A DNA stretch of 56,975 nt from Betaproteobacteria bacterium (GTDB lineage: Bacteria > Pseudomonadota > Gammaproteobacteria > Burkholderiales > SG8-41). The DNA lies in contig JACQOJ010000085.1 in the NCBI GenBank assembly GCA_016202605.1, positions 1 through 56,975 on the forward strand. The letters are read 5' to 3'. The position numbers and the translations under genes are program-made. The first letter of the stretch is position 1. Each line of letters opens with the position of its first letter. Positions 1-7,296 of this stretch are shown one piece after another. Under the pieces are notes generated by a model that was given only the letters and a program-made list of their open reading frames with translations, was not told where the DNA came from and ran no database searches.

Positions 1-26
1 AGCCACGAATCACGAATCACCGCATC

Positions 27-44
27 ATAGGAGGTTCCTCCTAT
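27..44. repeat. Perfect 18-bp inverted repeat with Shine-Dalgarno-like core
   Basis: ATAGGAGG (27-34) and CCTCCTAT (37-44) are exact reverse complements separated by TT. The arms contain AGGAGG and its complement CCTCCT. A further CCTCC motif lies near 60. No gene starts within 10 bases, so it is not an ordinary ribosome binding site. It could be a protein-binding palindrome or the stem of an upstream transcript. The rest of 1-177 shows a short hairpin (GTTACG 113-118 with CGTAAC 144-149) and no other gene. Confidence 0.4.
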
Positions 45-177
45 CTCCGCCAGCCGAAACCTCCTACCGCCGCAATCGCATCCCTGGTAGTCCTCTCCCC
101 TGAAAAAAGGGAGTTACGGCTCAGGCGCATTGATGGGCGTCAACGTAACCTTTGTCACAGATGCGAGCGGGCTGACC

Positions 178-474
178 ATGCAACCGGGAACACAAGAGAA
201 AAGGAGAGAAGAGCGAGTCAGCACCGCATTGCCGGTCAACTTGGGGACTGCAACAGGGATCACACGCGACGTCAGTGCCACCGGCATGTTTTTCGAAACC
301 GACACGCCGTACGCGGTCGGCAACACGATCAGCGTAGAGCTGGAGATGGACACACCGCAGGGAAAGATGCTGTTCAAGTGTCAAGGCCAGATCGTTCGGG
401 TGGAGCCACGCAACCAGCGCGTCGGGGTAGCGGTGAAGATTACGGATTCAACAATAAAGGCGGCACAAGTGTAA
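178..474 (+). CDS. PilZ domain protein (single-domain c-di-GMP receptor)
   Basis: A 98-residue protein that is almost entirely one PilZ domain. The two c-di-GMP binding motifs are visible: RxxxR at residues 9-13 (RREER) and the DxSxxG signature at residues 31-36 (DVSATG). Family knowledge says such proteins bind c-di-GMP and regulate motility, exopolysaccharide or adhesion through partners. In-frame TTG/ATG starts at 130 and 133 would add 15-16 residues. I prefer ATG 178 because it places the RxxxR motif near the N-terminus, as in the paralogue at 3055; no start has a strong ribosome binding site. It is followed after 10 bases by a GEMM-like RNA and then the RTX gene. It is close in sequence to the second PilZ gene, sharing the LFKCQG/MFKCQG and RVGVAV blocks. 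Confidence 0.85.
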   Translation: MQPGTQEKRREERVSTALPVNLGTATGITRDVSATGMFFETDTPYAVGNTISVELEMDTPQGKMLFKCQGQIVRVEPRNQRVGVAVKITDSTIKAAQV

Positions 475-484
475 GCGAGCAGAA

Positions 485-598
485 GTAACCAGACAAAGCC
501 ACACCCGCAGCAATGCGGGGCCGGAAAGCCACGGGATCTCTGTTAAGAGTCGGCCGGGTTGCCTAAAAGAGGAACGAGGGCGCGACTCGGCTTTTTTT
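485..598 (+). promoter_or_regulatory. GEMM-I-like (c-di-GMP-I) riboswitch candidate with terminator platform
   Basis: The leader of the RTX gene has the layout of a c-di-GMP-I riboswitch. A hairpin CCCGCA (504-509)/TGCGGG (514-519) is capped by a GNRA tetraloop GCAA (510-513). It is followed by the junction and second helix GGAAAGCCACGGG (523-535), close to the family's GCAAAGCCnCGGG. The 3' side has GGCCGGGTTGCC (552-563), matching the family's GCCGGGTTGCC. GTAACC (485-490) can pair with GGTTGC (557-562) to close the fold. The junction base before AAAGCC differs from the consensus (GG rather than GC). Downstream, GAGTCG (547-552) can pair either inside the aptamer or with CGACTC (583-588), which is followed by seven T. 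The PilZ neighbours support the ligand guess, but ligand and class are inferred. Confidence 0.55.
547..598 (+). terminator. Alternative terminator stem of the riboswitch platform
   Basis: GAGTCG (547-552) is complementary to CGACTC (583-588), and TTTTTTT follows at 592-598. A smaller alternative stem CGAG (575-578)/CTCG (586-589) is also possible. The 5' arm overlaps the aptamer helix CTCT (538-541)/AGAG (546-549), so the two folds exclude one another. The RTX start codon lies 24 bases after the T run, where a transcriptional switch would act. Confidence 0.5.
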
Positions 599-621
599 GA
601 CTTTTGGAAAGGAAAGCGATC

Positions 622-2124
622 ATGTCAACATTTACGGAATTCCTGGCGAGTAACAGCATTTACGTGGACGCCGATGGAAATTTGTATAAGGTCGTCGACG
701 GCGTAAATGTAATACAACATCAAAATGTCTTCTCGACTAACTACACCGAGTGGTTGAAGACGGAAGTTTTCGGGAGCACGGCGGTCCAAGAATACCTGGC
801 AGACGCAGCCGCGCAGATCGGTTTTGATTTTAACTCGGATTTCACGGTAGAGCTGGCGCAAAACAGCGAAACCGGCGTGCCGTATATCGTGGGTTTTGAA
901 GACTACATCGAGCTGTTCGAGGATCTGTTCGTCGGCGAAAAGGCCGATCACACGTGGTCGATCTACAAGAAGAACGGGGATTTGGCATCGACGCAGTCTC
1001 GCTGGTACTTCGACGGCTTTGAGGTTCCGAGCGACAACGCCGACCCCGTTGCCAAGGATGATCGCTGGTTCGTATCGGACGATACCATTGCTGTCCTCGG
1101 GGCGGACGCCGTCTTGGCGAATGATTCCGATCCGGACTCAGACCCCTTAAGTATTACAGCGATAAATGGCGAGCTCGCCGATGGTAGCGGAATCATTACG
1201 GCTACGACCGACAGCGGCCGGACCGTCACCTACGACACCAATACGAATCAGTTCACCCTGACTGTGCAAGGCATCACGGTCGGCGCACTGGGAAGCAGCG
1301 GGCTGTCTGCGGAGGAGGATTCGTTTACCTATACGATCGATGACGGCAACGGAGGAACCGCTACCGGGACCGTTAATCTTACGCTGATCGATACGAAAGA
1401 CAGCAATGCGGTGGGACAACTCGATAATATCGACCTCAGCCAGTACACGGCCTACTATCAAACCGCCAATGAAGAGGTGCCATCCGAGGCGTTCTCCTAC
1501 ATCGATGCCAAAGGGGGCAACGACTCGATCGTTGGTTCGGAAGGAAACGACATCCTGATCGGCGGCGACAACGACGATACCCTTATTGGCGGCGATGGCG
1601 ATGATAGGCTTTTTGGCAATGCTGGCGCCGACAGTCTTGTCGGCGGCGACGGCGATGATTATCTCGATGGCGGCACTGGCGCAAATATCTTGGTCGGTGA
1701 CGCAGGCGACGACCTCCTGATCTTCCGTGATCAAAACACTACGGAAAACGGTGGAGGCGACTTTGATATTCTCAAGTTCGATACTGGCATCAATTTCAAT
1801 GCGACGACCGCCAATCTGGCAGGTATAACCAACATCGAGATGGTCGATCTCGAGAATAGCGCCGCTGACAGTTTTGGACAATCCGGTGGACTAGGGGGCG
1901 CCAATCGCCTTAGCGCTTCAGAAGTCATCAGTATGACCGATGACGACAACATTCTTTACATCTTGGGCGAAGCTGGCGACTCGGTGTACCTCAATACCGG
2001 CACCGGCTGGACCGTTGGAGCGCCGGCGGAGTTTCAAGGGGTAATGTTCAATACATATACGAGCGGTGGGGCGACCCTATACATCGACCAAGACATTTTG
2101 AGTGCGAATATTAATATCGCGTAA
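622..2124 (+). CDS. Secreted RTX / cadherin-like calcium-binding protein
   Basis: A 500-residue acidic protein. Residues about 1-135 are a unique N-terminal region. Residues about 140-265 form a VCBS/cadherin-like Ig domain with the signatures ANDSDPDSDPL and FTYTIDDGNGG. Residues about 297-365 carry hemolysin-type nonapeptide repeats (GGxGxDxLx), for example GGDGDDRLFG and GGDGDDYLDGG, which fold as a calcium-binding beta roll. There is no Sec signal peptide, consistent with type I secretion through a C-terminal signal; no ABC/HlyD/TolC exporter is present in the window. Start ATG 622 has AAAGGAAAG upstream; an in-frame TTG at 604 lies inside the leader. A surface adhesin or matrix protein is likely by family. 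The preceding GEMM-like RNA suggests c-di-GMP control. Lower GC and more AT-rich codons than its neighbours hint at transfer. Confidence 0.85.
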   Translation: MSTFTEFLASNSIYVDADGNLYKVVDGVNVIQHQNVFSTNYTEWLKTEVFGSTAVQEYLADAAAQIGFDFNSDFTVELAQNSETGVPYIVGFEDYIELFEDLFVGEKADHTWSIYKKNGDLASTQSRWYFDGFEVPSDNADPVAKDDRWFVSDDTIAVLGADAVLANDSDPDSDPLSITAINGELADGSGIITATTDSGRTVTYDTNTNQFTLTVQGITVGALGSSGLSAEEDSFTYTIDDGNGGTATGTVNLTLIDTKDSNAVGQLDNIDLSQYTAYYQTANEEVPSEAFSYIDAKGGNDSIVGSEGNDILIGGDNDDTLIGGDGDDRLFGNAGADSLVGGDGDDYLDGGTGANILVGDAGDDLLIFRDQNTTENGGGDFDILKFDTGINFNATTANLAGITNIEMVDLENSAADSFGQSGGLGGANRLSASEVISMTDDDNILYILGEAGDSVYLNTGTGWTVGAPAEFQGVMFNTYTSGGATLYIDQDILSANINIA

Positions 2125-2170
2125 GAGAAACAGCAGAAATAGGGTCAGAGTAAGATTTAGCCCGACCGAT

Positions 2171-2203
2171 GCCCGAGGCGCGCTGCGCTTCGGGCTTCTT
2201 TTT
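2171..2203 (+). terminator. Rho-independent terminator after the RTX gene
   Basis: GCCCGA (2171-2176) pairs with TCGGGC (2190-2195), with an inner GCGC/GCGC extension, followed by TTCTTTTT (2196-2203). It lies about 50 bases after the RTX stop codon, and its U-rich tract follows on the plus strand, as expected for that gene. Confidence 0.85.
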
Positions 2204-2230
2204 GACTTCAGGGTAAACAGGGTGACTTTT

Positions 2231-2947
2231 TCATGAGCCGAAAGGCTCGCCTTGCGCCATAACCGAGCGCGCGGGTCGACCCCGTTTGGGCGGACGCGCC
2301 GTGCGCGCCAACGCGCGCTCGATCTCGTCTCTGAATCGCTCGCCGCCCAATGGCCAACCGCAGTTGACCGTATCGCGAATCTCGTTGAGCTCGGTCAAAG
2401 CAAGTTCGCTGCGGAAAAGAGCCCGGTACGCCGACTGCCGCTCGCCATCGGTTTCTCCCAATCGCTCATACTGTTCATGCGCCACGACGAGCTTGTCAGG
2501 GAGACCCAGTGCGTGAGCTCGGTAGCTTGACCAGCGGTAGTCTGCCGGATCGGCCACCATCCGGGCGCGCACGGGATTGCACTCGATGTAGCGCAAGCAG
2601 CGCAGAAAATAGATTTCGGTATCGACCAGACTTGCCTTGAATCTTCCCTCCCACAGCGTGCCGCTGCGCTGGTAGACACGGTTAATGTGCCGCACGAAGC
2701 GCCTGCCCAGGTGTTGCATCATGCGGGAGAGTGCGTAACGCTGTGGTGCCGAAGCGAGCAGGTGCACGTGGTTGGTCATGAGCACATATGCGTAGATCTG
2801 ACAGTCGTACTTGCGCGCCGCCTCCAGCAGGCAATCGAGATAGAAGCGGTAATCCTCCTCGGCAAAGAAGGTCGCCTGCCGGTTATTGCCGCGCTGTATG
2901 ATGTGCTGCGGCACATCTGCGAGATTCAGCCGTGTCCGCCGTGGCAT
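2231..2947 (-). CDS. REP-associated tyrosine transposase (Y1_Tnp / IS200-like)
   Basis: A 238-residue protein of the TnpA_REP (RAYT) family, single-strand HUH/Y1 transposases. Visible signatures are the N-terminal PQHIIQRGNNRQ, the HUH metal motif in MTNHVHLL (about residues 57-64), and GTLWEGRFKASLV followed by YIECNPVRA and YRWSSYRAH, all hallmarks of the family. Length is normal and the frame intact. The start ATG matches the usual MPRRxRL N-terminus. RAYTs are usually single-copy domesticated-like genes linked to REP palindromes rather than self-mobile IS elements. Here the gene is bracketed by inverted repeats and lies opposite to its neighbours. Confidence 0.93.
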   Translation of the reverse strand: MPRRTRLNLADVPQHIIQRGNNRQATFFAEEDYRFYLDCLLEAARKYDCQIYAYVLMTNHVHLLASAPQRYALSRMMQHLGRRFVRHINRVYQRSGTLWEGRFKASLVDTEIYFLRCLRYIECNPVRARMVADPADYRWSSYRAHALGLPDKLVVAHEQYERLGETDGERQSAYRALFRSELALTELNEIRDTVNCGWPLGGERFRDEIERALARTARPPKRGRPARSVMAQGEPFGS

Positions 2948-3006
2948 GGAGGTTCGCGCTCATCGTGCGTTTCATTCCTTCCGTCAACGCATGCGCCACG
3001 GAAAAG

Positions 3007-3035
3007 TTACACTGACCCCATTTCTTGCTTACAAT
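3007..3035 (+). promoter_or_regulatory. Candidate sigma-70 promoter at the right end of the RAYT element
   Basis: TTACAC (3007-3012), a 17-base spacer and TACAAT (3030-3035) give a plausible promoter with a start near 3042, just before the second PilZ gene. The -35 box lies inside the right inverted repeat of the RAYT element, so insertion may have supplied part of the promoter. Predicted by eye only. Confidence 0.4.
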
Positions 3036-3054
3036 CCTGTCTTACCAACCCGCG

Positions 3055-3414
3055 ATGGTTCGCCCTGACCGCATCTCGCCGCTGCGCATGAAGCGAAAGA
3101 AGAACTACAGGAGGAGAGCACGGCGGCTCGATGCCGCGCTGCCGGTGGACCTGGGCCGCACCGCCGGCCTCACGCGCGACGTGAGCGCTTCGGGGATCTT
3201 CTTCGAGACCGACGCCCGGTACGCGCTCGGAAGCCCGGTCGATTTCATGGTCCAGCTCGACTCGCCCTGGGGCCGGCTCATGTTCAAGTGCCAGGGCAAG
3301 ATCGTCCGCGTCGAGTCCCACGACACGCGGGTGGGGGTGGCGGTGCAGTTCAGCGAATCCGAGGCCACCCCGGTGCGCAAGGCGCGCCGCGCGCGGCACG
3401 CTCACCGCAAGTGA
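3055..3414 (+). CDS. PilZ domain protein (paralogue of the one at 178)
   Basis: A 119-residue protein from ATG 3055, or 108 from ATG 3088; no clear ribosome binding site separates them. The PilZ domain is complete, with RxxxR at residues 20-24 and DVSASG at 42-47. It shares LPVDLG, TRDVSASGIFFETDARYA, MFKCQG and RVGVAV blocks with the first PilZ gene, so the two are recent paralogues. Its basic C-terminal tail (KARRARHAHRK) is not found in the first copy. The stop codon overlaps the GTG start of the glycosyltransferase (GTGA at 3411-3414), indicating translational coupling. A role in c-di-GMP control of that transferase is inferred from the coupling. Confidence 0.85.
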   Translation: MVRPDRISPLRMKRKKNYRRRARRLDAALPVDLGRTAGLTRDVSASGIFFETDARYALGSPVDFMVQLDSPWGRLMFKCQGKIVRVESHDTRVGVAVQFSESEATPVRKARRARHAHRK

Positions 3415-4649
3415 ACCTGCTCTTCGTTCACCAGAACTTTCCCGGACAGTTCAAGCACCTCGCGCCGCACTTCGCGCGCGCCGGCCATCGGGTCTTGGCG
3501 CTCGCGATCGACGGGCCGGGGCTGCCCGGGATCGACGTGCGCCGCTACAAGCCCGGCCGCGCCAGCAGCCGCGAGATTCACCCCTGGGCCGCGGAGTTCG
3601 AGACCAAGGTGATCCGCGGCGAAGCGTGCGCGGCGGCCGCGATGAAGCTCAAGGCCGAAGGGTTCAGTCCGGACGTGATCGTCGCCAATCCGGGCTGGGG
3701 CGAGAGCCTCTTTCTCAAGGACGTGTGGCCGGATGCGCGGCTCCTGGCGCTGATCGAGTTCTACTATGCGGCGCGCGGGCTCGATTTCGATTTCGACCCC
3801 GAGTTCCACCGCGCGGACGTCGCCCGCGACGCGAAGCTGCGCGCGAAGAATACGCACCTGCTGATGACGCTGCAGGACATGGATTGGGGCGTGAGCCCGA
3901 CGCACTTCCAGCGCGGCACCGTGCCCGAGACCTACCGCGAGCGCATCAGCGTGATCTTCGACGGGATCGACACCACGGCGGTCAAGCCCGATGCGGGCGC
4001 GAGCGTCAGGCTCGGCGAGCGGATCGTGCGGGCGGGCGAGGAGGTCATAACCTTCGTCAACCGCAATCTCGAGCCCCAGCGCGGCTATCACGTCTTCATG
4101 CGCGCGCTGCCGGAGGTCCTGCGCCGGCGGCCCGACGCGGTTGCGCTCATAGTGGGCGGCGACGGGGTGTCCTATGGTGCCGCGGCGCCCGAAGGCCGGA
4201 CCTGGAAACAGATTTTCCTTGATGAAGTGAAGGACCGGCTGGATTTGAACCGCGTGTTTTTCCCGGGGCGGCTCGCCTACGCGGATTATCTGAAGGTGCT
4301 GCAGGTGTCGGCCTGCCACGTCTATCTCACCTATCCCTTCGTGCTGGGCTGGAGCTGCATCGAGGCGATGAGCGCGGGCTGCCTCGTCGTGGGGAGCAGG
4401 ACGCCGCCGGTCGAGGAGGTGATCGCGCACGATAAGAACGGGCTCCTCGCGGATTTCTTCGACGTGAACGCGCTCGCCGGGACCGTGAGCGAGTGCCTTG
4501 CAGATCCCGCGAAACACGCGCACCTGCGCGCGGCGGCGCGCGCGATCGCGCTGGAGCGCTACGACCTCGCGACGGTGTGCCTGCCGCAGCAGGTGGAACT
4601 CGTTGAAGGACTTGCAAACAACTTGAAGGCAAAAGGAAACCGCCGATGA
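3411..4649 (+). CDS. Glycosyltransferase, GT4-like (GT-B fold)
   Basis: A 412-residue protein starting at a GTG that overlaps the PilZ stop. The N-terminus LLFVHQNFPGQFKHLAPH is typical of a subfamily of group 1 glycosyltransferases found in polysaccharide clusters. The C-terminal domain has the donor-binding region with FVNRNLEPQRGYHVF, FFPGRLAYADYLKVL and the GWSCIEAMSAGC motif with a downstream glutamate (PPVEEVI). It should transfer a sugar to a lipid-linked or surface glycan in the cytoplasm; acceptor and donor cannot be read from sequence. Coupling to a PilZ gene suggests c-di-GMP-linked exopolysaccharide or glycosylation. It ends in ATGA overlap with the next reading frame at 4646. Confidence 0.85.
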   Translation: MNLLFVHQNFPGQFKHLAPHFARAGHRVLALAIDGPGLPGIDVRRYKPGRASSREIHPWAAEFETKVIRGEACAAAAMKLKAEGFSPDVIVANPGWGESLFLKDVWPDARLLALIEFYYAARGLDFDFDPEFHRADVARDAKLRAKNTHLLMTLQDMDWGVSPTHFQRGTVPETYRERISVIFDGIDTTAVKPDAGASVRLGERIVRAGEEVITFVNRNLEPQRGYHVFMRALPEVLRRRPDAVALIVGGDGVSYGAAAPEGRTWKQIFLDEVKDRLDLNRVFFPGRLAYADYLKVLQVSACHVYLTYPFVLGWSCIEAMSAGCLVVGSRTPPVEEVIAHDKNGLLADFFDVNALAGTVSECLADPAKHAHLRAAARAIALERYDLATVCLPQQVELVEGLANNLKAKGNRR

Positions 4650-4716
4650 ACGCCGGTCGGAGCTTGACGGGATTACAGAAGCGATCATTGCCTGCGTTCA
4701 CCGTGTCAGCAACACA

Positions 4717-5025
4717 TTGGGCGCCGGATTCCTGGAGAAGGTCTATGAAAACGCGTTCGCTTTGGAGTTGCGTGAGACTGGAATTGAAGTCACTCAGCAA
4801 CAGAGGATCGACGTGCGCTATAAAGGGGTCTCGGTAGGTGATTTCGTGGCTGACATCGTGGTCGCGCGGACGATCATCGTCGAGGTCAAGGCGGCCAAGG
4901 CACTTGATGATATCCATTTTGCGCAATGCCTGAACTACCTGAAGGCCACTGGCCTGAGGGTTTGCCTGCTGGTGAATTTTGGGACGCCGCGGGCGACTGT
5001 AAAGCGGATAGTCCACAACTTTTAG
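4717..5025 (+). CDS. GxxExxY protein (PD-(D/E)XK nuclease-like), start region disrupted
   Basis: The frame encodes a GxxExxY family protein: GAGFLEKVYENAF (GxxExxY motif), FVADIVV and IIVEVKAAK, the last two giving the D...ExK arrangement of a nuclease-like core. The homologous N-terminal helix (ELDGITEAIIACVHRVSNTLG) is encoded in the same frame from about 4660, but no ATG, GTG or TTG lies upstream of TTG 4717 before the stop at 4624. A well-placed ATG at 4646 overlaps the preceding stop (ATGA) but is in another frame. A one-base indel just after that ATG would explain this. The true product is therefore either frameshifted, initiated unusually, or affected by a sequencing error. The molecular function of the family is not established. 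Confidence 0.7.
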   Translation: MGAGFLEKVYENAFALELRETGIEVTQQQRIDVRYKGVSVGDFVADIVVARTIIVEVKAAKALDDIHFAQCLNYLKATGLRVCLLVNFGTPRATVKRIVHNF

Positions 5026-5105
5026 GAATTGAATCGGCGTCCATCGGCGTTTATCGGCGGTTCGGTCATTCCGCGCCCGACGAGGGCGCCGCATCGGGGG
5101 AATCA

Positions 5106-5134
5106 TTGAGGCAAGCCCCTCATCCTGCTATACT
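5106..5134 (+). promoter_or_regulatory. Sigma-70 promoter candidate for tRNA-Pro
   Basis: TTGAGG (5106-5111), a 17-base spacer and TATACT (5129-5134) match the consensus well. Predicted start is near 5141, about 110 bases before the tRNA. No protein gene lies between. No terminator is evident after the tRNA. Confidence 0.5.
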
Positions 5135-5253
5135 TTGCAACCTTTTCCGGCTCATCCGCGGGCGCGCGTGGCAGTCGCATCGCGGTCCCGGGAATGCCTT
5201 CCCGAGCGCGAAGCATTCCAGAGATCGAGCCGAGCAATCGGTCAGCACCAAGT

Positions 5254-5331
<78 letters not shown>

Positions 5332-5427
5332 TTCCTTTCGCTCGACGCGGCGCTGCGCTTGCGGCACACTAGGCCGTAAAACGTGATGCCTGAACCGCGA
5401 ACTACCGGACATCGGCGGAGCTGCTGA

Positions 5428-5658
5428 GTGGCGAAAATCCTTCTCGTCGTTCTCGGGCTGCTGCTGGCCTACTGGATCCTGAAAATCTACCGCAAGCGCG
5501 TTGAGAAACGCGATGGCGCGCCGCCGGCGGGCCGCGTCGAGGACATGGTGCAGTGCGCGCAATGCGGCGTGCACCTGCCGCGCAGCGAGAGCGTGACCAC
5601 GCGCGGCAATTTCTACTGCAGCGCCGAGCACCAGCGCCTGCATTCCAGACCGGATTGA
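5428..5658 (+). CDS. PP_0621 family membrane-anchored zinc-ribbon-like protein
   Basis: A 76-residue protein starting at GTG 5428. Residues 3-18 form one hydrophobic membrane segment, followed by a basic linker and a C-terminal CAQCGVHLP...FYCSAEH pattern that resembles a small metal-binding ribbon (CxxC plus C and H). It matches the PP_0621 family, commonly found directly upstream of pilS in beta- and gammaproteobacteria, as here with an 18-base gap. Function is unknown. Probable co-transcription with pilSR. Confidence 0.8.
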   Translation: MAKILLVVLGLLLAYWILKIYRKRVEKRDGAPPAGRVEDMVQCAQCGVHLPRSESVTTRGNFYCSAEHQRLHSRPD

Positions 5659-5676
5659 CCGGGGCTCGGGCCACGC

Positions 5677-7296
5677 ATGGCGGTCGCACAACCCGAACAA
5701 GCGATGGACTGGACCGCGCAGCCGGCGCCGCGGGCGCCGGAACATCCGGACTCCTACTGGCGCTCGCTTTACTTCTTCAACGTCTACCGCGTCGCGATCG
5801 CGGTGCTGCTGCTTACCGTGGTCGTCGTGTGGCGCGGCTCGGTGCAGTTCGGTTCCCGCAGCCTCACGCTGTTCGTGGTCACGGTGGTGTTCTACGTGCT
5901 GTTCAGCATCCTGTGTTTCACGCTCACCAGGATCCGGTGGCGGTTCAACCTGCAGCTTGCGATCCAGGTCGCCGCCGACATCGCTTTCATCGTGATCCTG
6001 ATGCGGGCGAGCGGCGGCATCTCGAGCGGCCTGGGCCTGCTGCTGCTCGCGACGCTGGCAGGCGCGGCGCTCATCAGCCGCGGGCACCTCACGATCTTCT
6101 ACGCGGCGCTCGCGAGCATCGCGGTACTGCTCGAGCACACCTACGCGATCCTCTACGACGATGCCAGCGTCACGCAGTACGTGCAGGCGGGACTGCTGTC
6201 GGGAGGGTATTTCGTCACCGCCTGGCTCGCGTATACGCTCGCGCGATACGCCGCGGCGAGCGAGCGGCTGGCGGCGCAGCGCGAGGTGGATCTGGCGAAC
6301 ATGGCGCAGGTCAACCAGCTCGTGATCCAGGACATGCAGGACGGCGTGCTGGTGGTCGACTCGGAAGGCGTGATCCGGCAGAGCAACGCGCGCGCCGAGC
6401 ACATGCTGGGCGCGCTCAATGACGAGTGGAAGACGCTGCTCGAGGATTATTCGCCCGCGCTCGCCGCGAGCTTCGACAAATGGCGCCGCAGCAGCGGCGG
6501 CATCGAGGCGAACTCGGGCCCGCTCTTCAACAACACCATCAACGCGCGCTTCGTGCCGATCGGCAGGACGCGCCAGGTGGGCGGCGTGATCTTCCTCGAG
6601 GATCTGTCGCGCGCGCAGACCCAGGCCCAGCAGATGAAGCTCGCCGCGCTGGGCCGCCTCACGGCCAACATCGCGCACGAGGTGCGCAACCCCCTCGGGG
6701 CGATCAGCCACGCCGCGGAGCTCTTGCAGGAGGAGCCGGCGATCAGCGATACCACCCGGCGGCTCATCCACATCATTCACGACAACTCGCGCCGCATCGA
6801 CCGCATGGTGAACGACGTCCTGCGCCTCAATCGCGGCGACCGGGCGCAGCGCGAAAGCCTGCTGCTGCTCGAATTCCTGCAGACGTTCGTCGAGCAGTTC
6901 TGCGAAATCGAGCGGATCCGCCCCGAGATATTCTCGATCGAGCTCGATTCGAGCCCGCGCGTGCTGTTCGACCCCAGCCACCTCGATCAGGTGATGTGGA
7001 ATCTCTGCCGCAACGCGCTGCGCCACTGCCGGCGCGAGGACGGCAGCATACGCATCGGCGTGGGCACCATGCGCAGCGGCAGTATTGTAAAATTGGACAT
7101 CCTGGACGACGGTCCGGGCGTGCCGCCCGAACTGCGCGGCCAGTTGTTCGAGCCGTTTTTCACGACGGCGGCGGGCGGCACCGGCCTCGGTCTCTACATC
7201 GCGCGGGAAATCTGCGATGCCAACGGCGCGATCCTCGACTACGTCGAGACCGGGGGCGGCGCGCAGTTTACGGTCATGTGCAGGACGGGAGGATGA
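5677..7296 (+). CDS. pilS: PilS sensor histidine kinase
   Basis: A 539-residue kinase. Residues about 30-190 hold six membrane segments, as in Pseudomonas PilS. A cytoplasmic PAS-like region follows (VIQDMQDGVLVVD). HisKA has the H box IAHEVRNPLG with the phosphorylated His at residue 334, and HATPase_c shows the N box (MWNLCRNALRH), G1 (DDGPGVP) and G2 (GGTGLGLYIA). PilS phosphorylates PilR to control type IV pilin transcription. The gene overlaps pilR by four bases (ATGA at 7293-7296). pilA itself is not in the window, so the promoter target is not visible. Start ATG 5677 lies shortly after the PP_0621 gene. Confidence 0.93.
   Translation: MAVAQPEQAMDWTAQPAPRAPEHPDSYWRSLYFFNVYRVAIAVLLLTVVVVWRGSVQFGSRSLTLFVVTVVFYVLFSILCFTLTRIRWRFNLQLAIQVAADIAFIVILMRASGGISSGLGLLLLATLAGAALISRGHLTIFYAALASIAVLLEHTYAILYDDASVTQYVQAGLLSGGYFVTAWLAYTLARYAAASERLAAQREVDLANMAQVNQLVIQDMQDGVLVVDSEGVIRQSNARAEHMLGALNDEWKTLLEDYSPALAASFDKWRRSSGGIEANSGPLFNNTINARFVPIGRTRQVGGVIFLEDLSRAQTQAQQMKLAALGRLTANIAHEVRNPLGAISHAAELLQEEPAISDTTRRLIHIIHDNSRRIDRMVNDVLRLNRGDRAQRESLLLLEFLQTFVEQFCEIERIRPEIFSIELDSSPRVLFDPSHLDQVMWNLCRNALRHCRREDGSIRIGVGTMRSGSIVKLDILDDGPGVPPELRGQLFEPFFTTAAGGTGLGLYIAREICDANGAILDYVETGGGAQFTVMCRTGG

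Larger units (their letters stand above)
2137..3023. mobile_element. RAYT element bracketed by 18-bp imperfect inverted repeats
   Basis: The sequence at 2137-2154 (AAATAGGGTCAGAGTAAG) and the reverse complement of 3006-3023 (AAATGGGGTCAGTGTAAC) match at 15 of 18 bases. They flank the Y1 transposase gene at 2231-2947 on both sides. REP-associated tyrosine transposases are known to be flanked by short palindromic or inverted sequences they act on. The unit is about 890 bp and separates the RTX gene from the second PilZ gene. Whether these repeats are the true cleavage sites is inference. Confidence 0.6.
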
